A stretch of DNA of 64,000 bases from Streptomyces sp. SCSIO 75703 (GTDB lineage Bacteria; Actinomycetota; Actinomycetes; Streptomycetales; Streptomycetaceae), in NCBI RefSeq assembly GCF_036607905.1, contig NZ_CP144555.1, positions 4,774,001-4,838,000 of the forward strand, read 5' to 3'. Numbering within the stretch: position 1 is the stretch's first letter; each line of letters opens with the position of its first letter. Shown one piece after another: positions 1 through 6,889 of the stretch. Under the pieces are notes generated by a model that did not search any database, was not told the DNA's origin, and saw nothing but the letters and a program-made list of their open reading frames with translations. Made by a program: the position numbers and the translations under genes.

Positions 1-193
1 CGTGGGCGTCGCCGACGGCGCTGATCTCGTTGCCCCGGACGTGGATGTCGGTGGCCGGGAAGGACTTCTCGATCACGCGCAGCAGGGAGTCGCCGGATCC
101 GAGGACGGTGACCATGGGGTGCCGTGCGGGGACGGTGATCTGTGCTCTGGCCTGCCCCTGCGCGGGGGTGTGGGCTGAGGGTGTCTGAGTCAT
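1..193 (-). CDS. PhoH-like protein, N-terminal part (cut by window edge)
   Basis: Read on the minus strand, an ATG at 193 opens a frame that starts MTQTPSAHTPAQ and continues with TVLGSGDSLLRVIEKSFP and then the ADIHVRGNEISAVGDA type of sequence (here with ATDIHVRGNE). This is the amino-terminal domain of actinobacterial PhoH-like proteins, cytoplasmic P-loop ATPases that elsewhere have been linked to RNA metabolism. Only about 64 codons are in the window; the Walker motifs lie beyond position 1. In S. coelicolor a PhoH-family gene sits in this same place next to the protealysin/leuA region, which supports the call. A second in-frame ATG at 114 would give a shorter protein, but it would cut into the conserved region directly. 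Confidence 0.75.
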   Translation of the reverse strand, partial: MTQTPSAHTPAQGQARAQITVPARHPMVTVLGSGDSLLRVIEKSFPATDIHVRGNEISAVGDAH

Positions 194-855
194 GGGCCGG
201 CGCGGTGGCCTGCGGTCCTCCTCTGCGGCGGTGGCCGCGTGACAGGTGTGGGCTCCTCGTCCCAGCCTACGACTCCCCGCGGGAGGTGCCGAGGCGATTT
301 CCGGGGGGCGCGGGGCCGCCGGGCCGCGGCGGAGTGCCGGGGGTGGGCCGGGTGCCGGGGCGGCGGGGGTGCCGGGGTCGCTCGGTGCGCGGGCCGGGCC
401 CGGCCGGGCACCCGGCGCCCGGCCGGCCGCGCACACCTCGTCGGCCGGGCGGTCGGGGAAGCCGGGGCCCCCGGGGGGAGTTCACCGGGGGCCGGGAGAT
501 CGGGGGCGGTGGGCGTCCGCGCCGAGGCCGGCGAGGAGGGCGACGTCCTGGTGACCGCGGTGGCAGTGGTCGCCGGCCACCGCCGCGGCGGGCCGGCCCT
601 GATGCGGCCGGGGCGGGCGGCGAAGGCGTCCCGGCCGGGGCGCCTTCGCGCGGGTCCGCGGCGTTCGCCCTCCGGTGGGCGGAGACGGGCACGCCCGGCG
701 GGGAGCCGCCGGGGAACCGGGGCATCGGGGCGGGCGGCGTGCCGGGGGGCCGGTCGGATGGCGGAGCACCCGTAGCGGCGGGTGACGGAGTAACGGAGCA
801 GAGGCCCGTGCGCGGGCGGGACGCCGGGAATCCGGCCGACGTCCCGCCCGTGCTC
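194..855. other. Intergenic stretch without a convincing gene
   Basis: About 660 bases of extremely G+C-rich sequence between the start of the phoH-like gene and the stop of the emfourin gene. All six frames give only Arg/Pro/Gly/Ala-rich translations without family resemblance or a plausible ribosome binding site. Apart from the hairpin at 810-853 I see nothing in it; the 5' leader and promoter of the phoH-like gene should lie near 194-300. Confidence 0.6.
810..853 (-). terminator. Hairpin terminator after the emfourin gene
   Basis: GCGCGGGCGGGACG (810-823) pairs with CGTCCCGCCCGTGC (840-853), with a CCGG/CCGG mini-stem inside the loop. It starts two bases downstream of the minus-strand stop codon of the emfourin gene and probably ends the protease-inhibitor transcript. 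No T-run follows, as is usual in Streptomyces. Confidence 0.7.
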
Positions 856-1122
856 TCAGGCGCCCTCCCGGAGCACTCGGGAGATGAGCCGGCGCTGTTC
901 GTCGGTGAGCCGGGGGTCGGCGGCGTAGACCGTCTTCCCGTCGACGGTGATCTGGTAGCTGAACCCGTCCGGGACCCCGACGGGCGGGGTGCCCCGGCCG
1001 TCGGCGAGTGCCCGTTCGACCAGCGTGTGCCACTCGGACGCGTCGGCCCGCCCGGTGGTGTCCACCTCCGCGAAGCGCTCGATGCCCGCGAAGCCTCCTG
1101 TACGCCTTACCTGAATCCGCAT
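856..1122 (-). CDS. Emfourin-type inhibitor of protealysin-like protease
   Basis: This 88-residue protein (MRIQVRRTGGFAGI..., ending ISRVLREGA) fits the protealysin-inhibitor emfourin family: a short N-terminal strand of the form IxxxRxGGFAG, a central F(S)YxITVDG segment (residues about 56-62) and a C-terminal helix with LTDEQRRLI. Emfourins bind and block M4 proteases of the protealysin type in the cytoplasm. It is the second gene of a two-gene unit: it starts 21 bases after the stop of the metalloprotease gene, which is the usual arrangement of this pair. A strong hairpin follows its stop. Inhibition of the neighbouring protease is inferred from family and context. Confidence 0.85.
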   Translation of the reverse strand: MRIQVRRTGGFAGIERFAEVDTTGRADASEWHTLVERALADGRGTPPVGVPDGFSYQITVDGKTVYAADPRLTDEQRRLISRVLREGA

Positions 1123-1143
1123 GGGTCCGTGTCTAGTACGCGA

Positions 1144-2238
1144 TCAGAGCGTGCGCACCCCGACCTGCTCCCACGCCTTGGCGACCGCCTCCCGCTCGTC
1201 GCCGTCGCCGTAGCGTTCGCGGGCGGCGCGCACCGTGGCGGTGGCGAAGTCGGTGAAGAGGGCGTCCTCCTCGAGCGCGCCGGAGGTGAGCACGTCGTAC
1301 CAGATCTGTCCGGCCCGCTCCCAGGCGTGACCGCCCAGTTCGGTGGCGAGGAGGTAGAAGGCGTGGTTGGGGATGCCGGAGTTGATGTGGACGCCGCCGT
1401 TGTCCCGGCCGGTGCGCACGTAGTCGTCCATCGTGGCGGGCTGGGGGTCCTTGCCGAGGACGTCGTCGTCGTACGCGGTGCCGGGGGCCTTCATGGAGCG
1501 CAGCGCCTCGCCGGTGACGCGCGGGGCGAGGAGCCCGGCGCCGATCAGCCAGTCGGCCTCGGTGGCGGTCTGGCCGAGGGAGTACTGCTTGATCAGGGAG
1601 CCGAAGACGTCCGACACCGATTCGTTGAGGGCGCCGGACTGGCCGTAGTAGGTCAGGTTGGCGGTGTGCTGGGTGACGCCGTGGGTCAGTTCGTGGCCGA
1701 TGACGTCGATCGGGAGGGTGAAGTCGAGGAAGATCTCGCCGTCGCCGTCGCCGAAGACCATCTGCTCGCCGTTCCAGAAGGCGTTGTTGTAGTCGCGGTC
1801 GTAGTGCACGGTCGCGTCGAGCGGCAGGCCCGCGCCGTCGATGGAGTCGCGGCCGTACGCCGTGAGGAACAGCTCGAAGGTGGCGCCCAGACCGGTGTAG
1901 GCGCGGTTGACGGTGGCGTCCCTGCCGGGCTCCTGGCCCTCGGTGCGCACCGTGCGGCCGGGCAGGTCGGTGCCGTGCCGGGCGTCGTGGACGGTGCGGT
2001 GGGGCTTGCCCGGCTCGGCGCCGGCGCGGGGGGCGACGGCGGCGGCGCCGATGACGGTGGTCAGGTTGCGCTGGGTGCGCTCGACGGCGTCGCGGCGGAT
2101 GGTGCGCCGGGCGGGGCCGGAGAGCGCGGGGTCGTCGTGCCGGGCGAGCTTGTCGAGGACGTGGGGCGGCACGATGGCGCAGAAGACGGGCTCGGTGCCC
2201 CCGCCGGCGGCCGGCGGGGTCGGCTGTGTGGTCGGCAT
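1144..2238 (-). CDS. Protealysin-like M4 family metallopeptidase
   Basis: A 364-residue thermolysin-family (M4) zinc protease. The zinc motif HELTH is at about residues 182-186, the third ligand is the Glu of ALNESVSD (about 206), and the catalytic-site His is in HINSGIPNHAF (about 284). There is no signal peptide. The N-terminus instead carries the short propeptide with a PPHVLDKLA segment (about 24-32) typical of protealysins, whose PP(x)L motif occupies the active site before self-cleavage. Such enzymes are made without a Sec signal. The start at 2238 (MPTTQPT) was chosen because the propeptide begins right after it; longer in-frame starts would run into the leuA control region. The emfourin-type inhibitor gene follows 21 bases downstream, so the two are probably co-expressed. 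Confidence 0.9.
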   Translation of the reverse strand: MPTTQPTPPAAGGGTEPVFCAIVPPHVLDKLARHDDPALSGPARRTIRRDAVERTQRNLTTVIGAAAVAPRAGAEPGKPHRTVHDARHGTDLPGRTVRTEGQEPGRDATVNRAYTGLGATFELFLTAYGRDSIDGAGLPLDATVHYDRDYNNAFWNGEQMVFGDGDGEIFLDFTLPIDVIGHELTHGVTQHTANLTYYGQSGALNESVSDVFGSLIKQYSLGQTATEADWLIGAGLLAPRVTGEALRSMKAPGTAYDDDVLGKDPQPATMDDYVRTGRDNGGVHINSGIPNHAFYLLATELGGHAWERAGQIWYDVLTSGALEEDALFTDFATATVRAARERYGDGDEREAVAKAWEQVGVRTL

Positions 2239-2427
2239 GGAGCAATCGTCGCAGTGCGTGACCTTGCTGTCACCATCCGCGACCGTGACGGATGAAATGC
2301 GGTGACAAGCGGGCCCGATGGCACCCTTGGGTGGTATACGGCACTTTGTGGCCGGTCGGGCGCCCTGGTCCCGCATACTGATACGGACCCGCGTGACCGG
2401 CGCGACTGGGCTACGCTGCGGACCATC
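2239..2427. promoter_or_regulatory. Divergent promoter region, protease / leu leader
   Basis: The roughly 190 bases between the protease start (2238) and the leu leader peptide (2428) hold no open frame of interest and must contain the promoters for both directions. The sequence is locally less G+C-rich around 2330-2400. I could not assign -10 and -35 boxes with confidence. Confidence 0.4.
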
Positions 2428-2475
2428 ATGCGTTTCGGGCTGCTTCTCCTTAGCTGCCGCGGCGAGGGCCTGTAG
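2428..2475 (+). CDS. leuL: leu operon leader peptide (attenuator peptide)
   Basis: ATG at 2428 opens a 15-codon frame, MRFGLLLLSCRGEGL, ending at TAG 2473-2475. Residues 5-8 are four consecutive leucines encoded by CTG, CTT, CTC and CTT, and the last codon is also Leu. CTT is rare in Streptomyces, which would make ribosome stalling more sensitive. The frame lies 94 bases upstream of the leuA start and is followed by two mutually exclusive hairpins. Leucine leader peptides ahead of leuA have been predicted in Actinobacteria by comparative genomics. Role: ribosome stalling on Leu codons when charged tRNA-Leu is scarce, allowing leuA transcription or translation to continue. Confidence 0.8.
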   Translation: MRFGLLLLSCRGEGL

Positions 2476-2476
2476 A

Positions 2477-2546
2477 GGCCGACTCCCTCCCCGCGGTGCT
2501 TGGTGGTGCGTCGTCGGCCGTCCTTCCGGACACGCGGACACCGCGG
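2477..2546 (+). promoter_or_regulatory. leuA attenuator: competing hairpins
   Basis: Directly after the leader stop, GGCCGAC (2477-2483) can pair perfectly with GTCGGCC (2513-2519). Inside its loop, CCGCGGTG (2491-2498) can pair perfectly with CACCGCGG (2539-2546). The two stems interleave, so only one can form at a time. That is the arrangement expected for an attenuator or translation-control switch upstream of leuA (start 2570). Which stem is the 'off' form cannot be told by eye; there is no T-run, so control could equally act on leuA ribosome access. Confidence 0.65.
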
Positions 2547-2569
2547 ACATCAGAGGAGCCCACGCCACC

Positions 2570-4291
2570 ATGGCCAACCGCCAGCAGCCCAGCACCATGC
2601 CCGTCGCCAAGTACCGCGGCTACGACCAGGTCGACCTGGACGGCCGCACCTGGCCCACCCGGCGGATCACCCAGGCCCCCCGCTGGCTCTCGACCGACCT
2701 GCGCGACGGCAACCAGGCCCTGATCGACCCCATGTCGCCCGCCCGCAAGCGCGCGATGTTCGACCTGCTGGTCGCCATGGGCTACAAGGAGATCGAGGTC
2801 GGCTTCCCGGCCTCCGGGCAGACCGACTACGACTTCGTCCGCTCGATCGTCGAGGACCCGGACGCCATCCCGGACGACGTGACGATCTCCGTGCTGACGC
2901 AGGCCCGCGAGGACCTGATCGAGCGCACGGTGGAGTCCCTGAAGGGCGCCCGCCGGGCCACCGTCCACCTGTACAACGCCACCGCCCCGGTCTTCCGCCG
3001 GGTCGTCTTCCGCGGCTCCAAGGACGACATCAAGCAGATCGCCGTCGACGGCACCCGCCTGGTGATGGAGTACGCGGAGAAGCTGCTGGGCCCGGAGACG
3101 GAGTTCGGCTACCAGTACAGCCCGGAGATCTTCACCGACACCGAGCTGGACTTCGCCCTGGAGGTCTGCGAGGCGGTGATGGACGTCTACCAGCCCGGAC
3201 CGGGCCGCGAGATCATCCTGAACCTGCCCGCCACGGTGGAGCGTTCCACGCCGTCCACGCACGCCGACCGCTTCGAGTGGATGGGCCGCCGGCTGTCCCG
3301 CCGGGAGCACGTGTGCCTGTCGGTGCACCCGCACAACGACCGCGGCACCGCCGTGGCCGCCGCCGAGCTGGCGCTGATGGCCGGCGCCGACCGCGTCGAG
3401 GGCTGCCTGTTCGGGCAGGGCGAGCGCACCGGCAACGTCGACCTGGTCACCCTGGGCATGAACCTGTTCTCGCAGGGCGTCGACCCGCAGATCGACTTCT
3501 CGGACATCGACGAGATCCGTCGCACCTGGGAGTACTGCAACCAGATGGAGGTCCACCCGCGCCACCCGTACGTGGGCGACCTGGTCTACACGTCCTTCTC
3601 CGGCTCCCACCAGGACGCCATCAAGAAGGGCTTCGACGCCATGGAGGCCGACGCGAAGGCCCGGGGCGTCACCGTCGACGAGATCGAGTGGGCGGTCCCG
3701 TACCTGCCGATCGACCCGAAGGACGTCGGCCGCTCCTACGAGGCGGTCATCCGGGTCAACTCGCAGTCCGGCAAGGGCGGCATCGCCTACGTGCTGAAGA
3801 ACGACCACAAGCTGGACCTGCCGCGCCGGATGCAGATCGAGTTCTCCAGGATCATCCAGGCGAAGACGGACGCCGAGGGCGGCGAGGTGACCCCGGCCGA
3901 CATCTGGGCCGTCTTCCAGGACGAGTACCTGCCCAACCCGGACAACCCGTGGGGGCGCATCCAGGTCAAGAACGGCCAGACCACGACCGACCGCGACGGC
4001 ACCGACACGCTCACCGTGGAGGCCGCGGTGGACGGCGCCGACACCGTCCTGACCGGCGCGGGCAACGGTCCGATCTCGGCCTTCTTCGACGCGCTGCAGT
4101 CCATCGGCGTGGACGTGCGCCTGCTGGACTACCAGGAGCACACGATGAGCGAGGGCGCGTCCGCGCAGGCCGCCTCCTACATCGAGTGCGCGATCGGCGA
4201 CAAGGTCCTGTGGGGGATCGGAATCGACGCGAACACGACACGCGCGTCGCTGAAGGCGGTCGTCTCGGCCGTCAACCGCGCGTCCCGCTGA
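2570..4291 (+). CDS. leuA: 2-isopropylmalate synthase
   Basis: LeuA condenses acetyl-CoA with 2-oxoisovalerate to give 2-isopropylmalate, the first committed step of leucine synthesis, in the cytoplasm. The 573-residue protein has the long actinobacterial architecture: an N-terminal extension, the TIM-barrel catalytic domain starting at STDLRDGNQALIDP (the Arg-Asp of the catalytic/metal site), the metal-binding HPHNDRGTAVA motif about residue 250, the GCLFGQGERTGN signature, and a C-terminal allosteric LeuA dimer domain (about residue 440 onward) that senses leucine. The start at 2570 gives MANRQQPSTMPVAKYRGYDQ, the normal beginning of Streptomyces LeuA, with an AGAGGAG ribosome site upstream. 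Expression is probably controlled by the leader peptide and hairpins at 2428-2546. Confidence 0.97.
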   Translation: MANRQQPSTMPVAKYRGYDQVDLDGRTWPTRRITQAPRWLSTDLRDGNQALIDPMSPARKRAMFDLLVAMGYKEIEVGFPASGQTDYDFVRSIVEDPDAIPDDVTISVLTQAREDLIERTVESLKGARRATVHLYNATAPVFRRVVFRGSKDDIKQIAVDGTRLVMEYAEKLLGPETEFGYQYSPEIFTDTELDFALEVCEAVMDVYQPGPGREIILNLPATVERSTPSTHADRFEWMGRRLSRREHVCLSVHPHNDRGTAVAAAELALMAGADRVEGCLFGQGERTGNVDLVTLGMNLFSQGVDPQIDFSDIDEIRRTWEYCNQMEVHPRHPYVGDLVYTSFSGSHQDAIKKGFDAMEADAKARGVTVDEIEWAVPYLPIDPKDVGRSYEAVIRVNSQSGKGGIAYVLKNDHKLDLPRRMQIEFSRIIQAKTDAEGGEVTPADIWAVFQDEYLPNPDNPWGRIQVKNGQTTTDRDGTDTLTVEAAVDGADTVLTGAGNGPISAFFDALQSIGVDVRLLDYQEHTMSEGASAQAASYIECAIGDKVLWGIGIDANTTRASLKAVVSAVNRASR

Positions 4292-4310
4292 TCATTCCGA
4301 CCGGTGGTTT

Positions 4311-4347
4311 GGGGCCCCGCACGCCGAGCACAGGCGGGCGGGGCCCC
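4311..4347 (+). terminator. leuA terminator hairpin
   Basis: GGGGCCCCGC (4311-4320) pairs perfectly with GCGGGGCCCC (4338-4347) 19 bases after the leuA stop codon. Confidence 0.75.
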
Positions 4348-4475
4348 GTCGGATACCGGCCAGATATGTGTGCAGGTCACGGAAAGGTCTCTTCCGGGGT
4401 ACTGACTCCGCGTCGACGATGTGGCTAACATCACGCCAGCGCGGCGATGTTGCCGCGCGGTTACGGAGGTGCGAC

Positions 4476-5171
4476 GTGCTGCCTGTACGGAGACGACACG
4501 GCCGGGCTGTCCGGCTCCCGCGCATCCTGGGCACCCGCACCGCCTGGACCTGCGTCGGAGACGGGGAGTTCTTCTGCCCCGGCTGCGGCGGCGACCGCAA
4601 TTACCAGCGCCTGTCCGGGCGCCGCCGCCTGGCCCTGCTCGGCGTGCCCGTGCTGCCGCGCGGCGAGTGCGCGCCGGCGGTCGAGTGCGCGGCCTGCCGC
4701 CGCCGCTTCGGCACCGACGTGCTCGACCACCCGACCACGACCCGCTTCTCGGCGATGCTGCGCGACGCCGTCCGCACGGTCGCCCTCGCGGTGCTGGCCG
4801 CGGGCGGCACCGGCTCGCGCACGGCGCTGGAGACGGCCGCCGCCGCGGTGCGCGCGGCCGGCCTCGCGGACTGCGACGAGGAGCGGCTCGCCGCCCTCGT
4901 CGAGGCGCTGGAGGCGGACACCGGACGGGTGGCGGGGGAGCCCTGCGTGCCGGGGCTCGCGATAGAGCTGCACGAGTCGCTGGACCCGCTGGCCCCGCAC
5001 CTGGCCGCCGCCGGACGCGAATCGATCCTGCTCCAGGGCGCCCGCATCGCGCTGGCCGACGGCCCCTACACCCCCGCCGAGCGGGACGCGCTGGCGACGG
5101 TGGGTGCGGCGCTGACCATCTGCTCGGCCGACGTGACCCGGCTGCTGGAGTCGGCCGGCACCCCCTCCTGA
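4476..5171 (+). CDS. Zinc-ribbon TerB-like protein
   Basis: A 231-residue protein of uncertain function. The N-terminal part carries two CxxC knuckles, CPGC at residues 34-37 and CAAC at 71-74, which should form a zinc ribbon. The remainder is helical and Ala/Leu-rich. The C-terminal segment GARIALADGPYTPAERDALATVGAAL resembles the acidic-patch helix (ADGxxxxxE) of TerB/tellurite-resistance-type domains. The start is the GTG at 4476, preceded by ACGGAGGT; earlier in-frame starts have no ribosome site. It stands alone between leuA and a convergent acetyltransferase. In S. coelicolor a similar protein is found immediately beside leuA. TerB domains are associated with stress and phage-defence gene sets, but nothing here proves such a role. 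Confidence 0.7.
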   Translation: MLPVRRRHGRAVRLPRILGTRTAWTCVGDGEFFCPGCGGDRNYQRLSGRRRLALLGVPVLPRGECAPAVECAACRRRFGTDVLDHPTTTRFSAMLRDAVRTVALAVLAAGGTGSRTALETAAAAVRAAGLADCDEERLAALVEALEADTGRVAGEPCVPGLAIELHESLDPLAPHLAAAGRESILLQGARIALADGPYTPAERDALATVGAALTICSADVTRLLESAGTPS

Positions 5172-5205
5172 CCGCGCCGCCGGGCGCCCGGGGAGGGGAC
5201 GGGCG

Positions 5206-5754
5206 TCAGGCGGTGAGGTCCAGGAGCAGGATGCGCCGGTCCATGCCCGGACCGAAGTAGTCCCGGCGCAGGCCCGCGTCCGGGCCCTCGGGCGAGAAGC
5301 CGAGGGAGCGGTAGAGCAGGAGGGCGGCCCGGTTGGCCGGCTCGACGGTCAGCCGCACCCGTTCCACGCCGTCCCGGCGCAGCCGCTCCAGCACCTCGGT
5401 CATCAGCTCCCGCCCGAGCCCGCCGCGCCGCCGGTCCCGGGCCACGCACAGGCCGAGTATCCAGCTGTCCTGGCCGAGCGCCGGCGTCCGGGTGGCGGCC
5501 AGCACGTAGCCGCGCAGCCGGCCCGCGCCGTCGTCGAGGACGAGGAAGTGCTCGGCGTACATGTCCCAGAGCTGGCGGAGCAGGAAGCCGGGGTAGGCGA
5601 CCTCGCGGAACACCTCCCGGTCCAGCCGGCGCAGCTCGGGCAGGTCGCACTCGCGGGCGGTGCGCAGGAGGAGCGGTGGGGTGTCCGGTAAGGGCGCCGT
5701 CCTCCCGTAGCGCTCGTGGCGGTCCCAGGAGCGTTCCAGTGGTTCGGCGGTCAT
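5206..5754 (-). CDS. GNAT family N-acetyltransferase
   Basis: A 182-residue GCN5-related acetyltransferase that should transfer acetyl from acetyl-CoA to an unknown amine. Motif A is seen as ILGLCVARDRRRGGLGRELM, with the acetyl-CoA-binding RRxGxG-type loop, followed by the motif B region RLTVEPANRAALLLYRSLGF where the Tyr is the usual general acid. The start at 5754 (MTAEPLERSWDRHERYG) was preferred because the sequence upstream gives only low-complexity translation. The gene is convergent with the TerB-like gene and divergent from the methyltransferase gene that starts the unknown-function cluster; in S. coelicolor a GNAT gene occupies the same place. Substrate unknown. Confidence 0.85.
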   Translation of the reverse strand: MTAEPLERSWDRHERYGRTAPLPDTPPLLLRTARECDLPELRRLDREVFREVAYPGFLLRQLWDMYAEHFLVLDDGAGRLRGYVLAATRTPALGQDSWILGLCVARDRRRGGLGRELMTEVLERLRRDGVERVRLTVEPANRAALLLYRSLGFSPEGPDAGLRRDYFGPGMDRRILLLDLTA

Positions 5755-6086
5755 GCCACCCCCAGACAGACGGGACGTGCGGACGTCAACCGGACGGTCG
5801 CCGGCACGGCCACACGATGGAATGACTGCGCATCGGTGGCGGCGGTGCCGTCCCCTGGCTAGAGTGAGCGTCCAACTTCCGTCATGCAAGGGCGAGTTCG
5901 GGTGTACAACGGTGCGCCCGGCGTGCGCCCTGCCGATACGGACTGGCGGGTTCCCCGCTGTCCGGGTGCCTTCTGGTGGCCTACCTTGCGAACAACGCCG
6001 ACGCCGCTCCCGCACGGGCGTCCAACGGGGCTCGCGCGCACGGCACACGGGCCGTCCACCACCGAATGGAACACGGCAGGGTGACT
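5755..6086. promoter_or_regulatory. Divergent intergenic region, GNAT / methyltransferase cluster
   Basis: About 330 bases between the divergent starts of the acetyltransferase and the SCO2525-like gene. It must hold the promoter of the six-gene cluster. A CTACCTT at about 5978-5984 could be a -10 region, but I see no good -35 match. No protein-coding frame here looks real. Confidence 0.35.
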
Positions 6087-6836
6087 ATGGATCGCAACGC
6101 CGACGCGCCCTGGTCGAAATTCGATCCAGAGGTGTACGTCGACAACAACTACCGGACGCCGCTCGATGTCGATCTCCTCATCGTGCGGCTCATGCGCGAC
6201 CACTTCGGCCGCTGCTTCGCGGACGGCGTCCCCGACTCGGTGCGGGGCGTCGACGTGGGCGCCGGCGCCAACCTCTACCCGGCGCTCTCGATGCTGCCGT
6301 GGTGCGAGAAGGTGCTGCTGCTGGAGTACGCGCAGCCGAACGTCGAGTACCTGGAGCGCCAGGTGTCCCCCGCGGGGTACGACTCCGTGTGGGACGCCTT
6401 CTGGGAGGTGCTCCGCGAGGCCCCGGCCTACCGGGACGTCGAACCGCGCACCCGGTGCGGGGAGATCGTCCGGGTGGAGCGGGGCAACCTGTTCGACCTG
6501 GACGGGCAGCGGCGCTGGGAGATGGGCACGATGTTCTTCGTCGCCGACTCCATGTCCGAGTGCCCCGAGGAGTTCGCGCGGGGCGTGCGCTGCTTCATGA
6601 ACGCGCTGGGCGAGGGGGCGCCCTTCGCCGCCGCCTTCATGAAGGAGTCCGTCGGGTACCGGGTCGGCGACCACGCCTACCCGGCCTACCGGGTCAACGA
6701 GGAGCGCGTCAGGGAGAGCCTGGAAGCCTTCACGACCGACGTGGAGACCCACGACCTGCACCACATGGTGCGGCCGGGACACGAAGGCATCCTGCTCGCC
6801 CTGGGCCGGCGGAACGGGGAGGTTGCCACCCCGTAG
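6087..6836 (+). CDS. SCO2525-type SAM-dependent methyltransferase
   Basis: A 249-residue class I methyltransferase. The start of the protein, FDPEVYVDNNYRTP (residues 12-25), looks like the N-terminal lid of the NNMT/PNMT/TEMT small-molecule N-methyltransferase family. Motif I is GVDVGAGANLYPALSML (about 54-70), followed by an acidic residue at the end of the next strand (LLLEYA, Glu80), both binding S-adenosylmethionine. FVADSMSECPEEF would be the motif near the substrate site. The substrate is unknown. It heads the collinear cluster 6087-12826 and is named after the S. coelicolor locus SCO2525 in family collections, as I recall. ATG 6087 was chosen; a GTG two codons upstream (6081) is possible. 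Confidence 0.85.
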   Translation: MDRNADAPWSKFDPEVYVDNNYRTPLDVDLLIVRLMRDHFGRCFADGVPDSVRGVDVGAGANLYPALSMLPWCEKVLLLEYAQPNVEYLERQVSPAGYDSVWDAFWEVLREAPAYRDVEPRTRCGEIVRVERGNLFDLDGQRRWEMGTMFFVADSMSECPEEFARGVRCFMNALGEGAPFAAAFMKESVGYRVGDHAYPAYRVNEERVRESLEAFTTDVETHDLHHMVRPGHEGILLALGRRNGEVATP

Positions 6837-6889
6837 GAACGGGGACATGCAGTCCACAGGCAGCAGGATCTGTGCGAAGGGTGCGGGGG

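Noticed and set aside
267..725. 152-codon minus-strand frame in the first intergenic region
   Set aside because: Pro/Arg/Gly-rich low complexity, no ribosome site and no resemblance to a known protein.
142..2295. 717-codon plus-strand open frame
   Set aside because: It is the antisense shadow of the emfourin and protease genes plus low-complexity intergenic sequence; the minus-strand proteins have clear family motifs.
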